Assembly (NCBI GenBank): GCA_965234685.1
Contig: OZ248539.1
Location: 1,860,001-1,924,000, forward strand
Direction: 5' to 3'
DNA from: Fimbriimonas planktonicus
Lineage (GTDB): Bacteria > Armatimonadota > Fimbriimonadia > Fimbriimonadales > Fimbriimonadaceae
Length of the DNA: 64,000 nt
Shown: piece after piece, positions 61,236 to 64,000 of the stretch
Numbering within the stretch: the first letter of the stretch is position 1
How the letters are laid out: each line of letters begins with the position of its first letter
The notes under the pieces: generated by a model
What the model was told of the DNA's origin: nothing
What the model saw: the letters and a program-made list of their open reading frames with translations, nothing else
Databases searched by the model: none
Program-made: the position numbers and the translations under genes

Positions 61236-62243
61236 TTAACGATAGTAGCCTTTGTACCATTCCGCAAACTTCGCCACCCCATCCTCAATTGATGTAGACG
61301 GGCGGAATCCGATCGCCGTTTCCAGCTTCGACATATCGGCAAAGGTCGCCACCACATCGCCCGGTTGCATCGGCAGCATGATCTTTTCGACTTCCTTGCC
61401 GAAGGCTTTCTCCATGCACTCGATGAAGTAGAGCAGTTCTACTGGTTCGCTGTTCCCAATGTTGAAAATTCGGTACGGGGCAGATGACGTGTCCGGTGCT
61501 GGGTCAAGGTTAGACCAGCTTTCATCTGGCGTTGGAACCGCGAAACAGGAATCCACAACTCCCTTCACGATGTCATCCACAAAGGTGAAGTCGCGCTTCA
61601 TCTTCCCGAAGTTAAACACCTTAATGGGGTCACCCTTGGAGATTGCTTTTGCGAAGAGCATCGGCGCCATATCCGGTCGGCCCCAAGGTCCGTAGACGGT
61701 GAAGAAGCGCAGTCCCGTGGTGGGCAAGCGGAATAGGTGGCTATAGCTATGCGCGAGCAGTTCGTTGCTCTTCTTCGTCGCGGCATACATGCTGACCGGG
61801 TGGTTCACGCCATCGGTTTCGGCAAACGGCATCTTGCCGTTCAAACCATAAACCGAGCTGGACGACGCGTACACCAAGTGCTCAACTTTGTTGCGCCTGC
61901 ACGCTTCCAGCATGTTTCCGAATCCAACCAAGTTGCTTTGGATGTAAGCACCTGGATTCTCTAAGGAGTAACGAACCCCTGCCTGCGCTCCAAGGTGGAT
62001 GACGTAGCGAAATTCGTTCGCCTTGAATGTATCAAGAACCGTATCGTTGTTGGCAAAGTCACCTTCAATAAACGAGAAGTTGGCCTCTCCAGCAAGCTGA
62101 GCCAACCTATCTCGCTTCAGTCGAACTTCGTAATAGTCGTTGACGTTGTCGAGTCCGACCACGCGATAACCGCGCCGAATAAGCTCCAAACTCGTGTGGA
62201 ATCCAATGAAGCCCGCGGCTCCGGTAACAAGAATAGTGTCCAT
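61236..62243 (-). CDS. UDP-glucuronate 4-epimerase-like SDR
   Basis: 335 residues. ILVTGAAGFIGFHTSLELIR, LGAQAGVRYSLENPGAYIQS and YAATKKSNELLAHSYSHLF are signatures of the GAE/WbpP-like group; YGLNGKMPFAETDGVNHPVS is typical of UDP-glucuronate 4-epimerases. Converts UDP-glucuronate to UDP-galacturonate. The stop is one base before the GTG of the TIGR03790 gene. Substrate assignment is by motif and by the adjacent UDP-glucuronate enzymes. Confidence 0.88.
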   Translation of the reverse strand: MDTILVTGAAGFIGFHTSLELIRRGYRVVGLDNVNDYYEVRLKRDRLAQLAGEANFSFIEGDFANNDTVLDTFKANEFRYVIHLGAQAGVRYSLENPGAYIQSNLVGFGNMLEACRRNKVEHLVYASSSSVYGLNGKMPFAETDGVNHPVSMYAATKKSNELLAHSYSHLFRLPTTGLRFFTVYGPWGRPDMAPMLFAKAISKGDPIKVFNFGKMKRDFTFVDDIVKGVVDSCFAVPTPDESWSNLDPAPDTSSAPYRIFNIGNSEPVELLYFIECMEKAFGKEVEKIMLPMQPGDVVATFADMSKLETAIGFRPSTSIEDGVAKFAEWYKGYYR

Positions 62244-62255
62244 GATTGCTCTTTC

Positions 62256-63194
62256 CTAGCTCACATTGAGCTCAGCTCGGTAATACTCAACGGTCTTGCG
62301 CAGACCTTCCATCAAACTTGTAGTCGGCTGCCAGCCGAGCACTTCGTAGGCTCGTTGAATGTCGGGATGGCGTTGCTTCGGGTCATCCTCCGCCGCCGGA
62401 TAATGTACCGTTCGGCAGGGAATCCCAACGGCCTCCGAGACCGCTTCTGCAAACTGCAGCATGGTCATCTCCTGGTGCGTGCCGAAGTTGACCGGGTCCT
62501 GGTAATCGCTCAAAGCAAGGCGAACCACGCCGTCGAGGATGTCCTCGTAATAACCAAAAGACCGGGTCTGGTGTCCCTCGCCGTAGATCGTCAGCGGTTC
62601 GCCCATCAGGGCTTGACGGATGAAGTTCGGCACCACGCGCCCGTCGTCCATCCGCATTCTCGGACCGTAGGTATTGAAGAATCGTGCGATCCGGACTTGC
62701 ACGCCGCGATAATCGCGATAGGTGACCGTCGCCGCCTCGGCGTACCGCTTCCCTTCGTCGTAACAGGCTCGCGGTCCAACCGAATTCACATTGCCCCAGT
62801 AGGTTTCAGGCTGCGGGTGAACAATCGGGTCACCATACACTTCACTTGTTGAAGCGAGGAAGAAGGTCGCCCCTTTACGCTCGGCTAGATCCAGCCCGTG
62901 GTGGGTGGCAAACGATCCGCAACGCAAGACCTCAACCGGAATGCGTTTGAACTCGGCAGGGCTAGCCGGACTCGCGAAGTGGAAGATGAAATCCACCGGC
63001 CCATCAACATCAAAAGGATCCGCAACATCGTGCTGAACGAACACGAGATTGGGGTTCCCTTCCAAGTGCGCGAGGTTCCGCAACTGTCCGGTGATCAAAT
63101 TATCGATGACCGTAACTCTGAAATTCCGCGCGATCAAGGAGTCCGCCAAATGCGACCCCAAGAATCCCGCTCCACCTGTAATTACGGCGTGCAT
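62256..63194 (-). CDS. UDP-glucuronate decarboxylase (UDP-xylose synthase)
   Basis: 312 residues. AVITGGAGFLGSHLADSLI, FHFASPASPAEFKRIPVEVL and YDEGKRYAEAATVTY (Tyr-x3-Lys with the UXS-specific EGKR) identify UXS rather than a general epimerase. ARFFNTYGPRMRMDDGRVVP is also UXS-typical. Makes UDP-xylose with NAD. Divergent from a UDP-glucose dehydrogenase gene that supplies its substrate, 114 bases away. Confidence 0.92.
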   Translation of the reverse strand: MHAVITGGAGFLGSHLADSLIARNFRVTVIDNLITGQLRNLAHLEGNPNLVFVQHDVADPFDVDGPVDFIFHFASPASPAEFKRIPVEVLRCGSFATHHGLDLAERKGATFFLASTSEVYGDPIVHPQPETYWGNVNSVGPRACYDEGKRYAEAATVTYRDYRGVQVRIARFFNTYGPRMRMDDGRVVPNFIRQALMGEPLTIYGEGHQTRSFGYYEDILDGVVRLALSDYQDPVNFGTHQEMTMLQFAEAVSEAVGIPCRTVHYPAAEDDPKQRHPDIQRAYEVLGWQPTTSLMEGLRKTVEYYRAELNVS

Positions 63195-63308
63195 CGGTGC
63201 CTATAGATTAGCCCAGAGCCGCCCTTAAAGTCATCTTTACAGGGCATGTGTCAGAATCCGTCCGTCGGTTTGGCGGATGTCGCCTTCCGAGAAACAAGCG
63301 AGAGCAAG

Positions 63309-64000
63309 ATGAAAGTTGCAGTTATAGGAACGGGATACGTTGGCCTGGTAACGGGTGTTGTGCTAGCAGAGCTAGGCAACGATGTGATCTGCGTGGATAA
63401 CGACCAGTCGAAGCTGGACAGCATCCAACGGGGCGAATCGCCGATCTACGAACCAGGGCTGGAAGAACTGATGCGAAAAGGAATCCACGAAGGATTTCTA
63501 ACCGTTTCGAATTCCATCGCCGACGCCGCGAGCAAGAGCGACGTCATCTTCATCGCCGTTGGCACCCCGCCAGGCGATGACGGCACTCCCGATCTGACCG
63601 CCGTTCGCGCCGTCGCCAAGAGCATCGGCCAAGCCATCACTCACCAGACCGTTGTCGTCAACAAGTCCACCGTTCCAGTTGGATCTGGCGAATTGGTTGA
63701 ACAGATCATCCTTGAGCAAGGCGTTCCTGCCCACCTTTTCGACGTGGTTTCGAACCCAGAATTTCTGCGGGAAGGTTCGGCCATTCACGACACGCTGCAC
63801 CCCGATCGAATCGTCATCGGCGCCAAAAAGAAGGAAGCCGCCATGCGACTCGTCGAGCTTTACGCGACGCTTGAAGCGCCGATGGTCATCACCGACCTCA
63901 ACTCGGCCGAGCTCATCAAGTACGCCAGCAACTCGTTCTTGGCGATGAAGATCAGCTTTATCAACGCGATCAGCCGCATCTGCGAACTCGCGGACGCGAA
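63309..64000 (+). CDS. UDP-glucose 6-dehydrogenase, 5' part
   Basis: The ATG at 63309 opens a frame that runs off the right edge (230 residues seen, of about 440). KVAVIGTGYVGLVTGVVLAE is the NAD site; IYEPGLEELM, VVVNKSTVPVGSG and SNPEFLREGSAIHD are the UGD/UDP-ManNAc dehydrogenase marks, and LIKYASNSFLAMKISFINAI leads to the helix before the catalytic cysteine, which is outside the window. Oxidises UDP-glucose to UDP-glucuronate, the substrate of the two adjacent minus-strand enzymes. Confidence 0.94.
   Translation, partial: MKVAVIGTGYVGLVTGVVLAELGNDVICVDNDQSKLDSIQRGESPIYEPGLEELMRKGIHEGFLTVSNSIADAASKSDVIFIAVGTPPGDDGTPDLTAVRAVAKSIGQAITHQTVVVNKSTVPVGSGELVEQIILEQGVPAHLFDVVSNPEFLREGSAIHDTLHPDRIVIGAKKKEAAMRLVELYATLEAPMVITDLNSAELIKYASNSFLAMKISFINAISRICELADA

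Noticed and set aside
61995..62852. 285-codon plus-strand frame
   Set aside because: Antisense to the UDP-glucuronate epimerase and decarboxylase genes, spanning the gap between them; no family features.
1..64000. CRISPR arrays, rRNA genes, insertion sequences with transposase, integrases
   Set aside because: No regularly spaced repeats, rRNA-like segments, transposase or tyrosine/serine recombinase motifs were seen on either strand.

Overview
The window is about 64 kb of a diderm bacterial chromosome with GC in the mid-50s. The gene content suggests Armatimonadota, probably the Fimbriimonadia. The hints are a prepilin whose cleavage site is Ala-Phe rather than Gly-Phe, an LptD/LptF pair with heptose and nucleotide-sugar genes (an LPS-type outer membrane), several poorly known secreted proteins and many arabinan genes. 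This assignment is an inference from gene style; no rRNA or other marker gene is present.

Layout. 1-3.5 kb: tail of an unknown gene, an SDR oxidoreductase with a changed active site, a small outer-membrane barrel protein and a GT4 glycosyltransferase. 3.58-11 kb: an accessory stretch beginning at tRNA-Ser(UGA). It holds an orphan MNT nucleotidyltransferase, two direct copies of a ~162 bp hairpin-rich repeat, a three-gene membrane-protein run, a probable gene remnant, a three-gene candidate defence operon (two-TM protein, TIR-like ThsB/DUF1863 protein, TPR-HEPN LA2681 protein) and an AAA_25-type ATPase. The defence operon is visibly more AT-rich than its surroundings.

11.9-30.7 kb: a complete-looking arabinan/L-arabinose utilisation locus. 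On the minus strand one run carries a type IV prepilin, a small lipoprotein, a secreted GH43 endo-arabinanase, a binding protein, two MalF/MalG-type permeases and a cytoplasmic GH51 arabinofuranosidase. The next run carries a secreted GH51 enzyme and an RbsBAC-type sugar importer. A divergent ArsR-type regulator faces araA-araB-GH51 on the plus strand. Related TATTCACACTT/GAATAT sites lie before araA and before the prepilin, suggesting one regulon. araD and an ATPase for the MalFG-type importer are not in the window.

30.7-43.9 kb: two 103-residue membrane paralogues, kbl, a pair of paralogous proteins of unknown family, a ppx-ppk1 polyphosphate operon, a GH20-like protein translationally coupled to an SGNH hydrolase, a DedA protein, a copper-amine-oxidase-N-domain protein and a D-lactate-dehydrogenase-like enzyme.

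43.9-58.2 kb: one long, tightly packed minus-strand gene run, gmhA-nth-glnE-plsY-(zinc ribbon)-lptF-lptD-GT39-AKR-ACT-lysC-folP, mixing envelope, nitrogen control, repair and aspartate-family functions. 58.2-64 kb: surface-sugar genes (cupin epimerase, rfbB, gmhB, a TIGR03790 lipoprotein, UDP-glucuronate epimerase, UDP-glucuronate decarboxylase and the start of UDP-glucose dehydrogenase).
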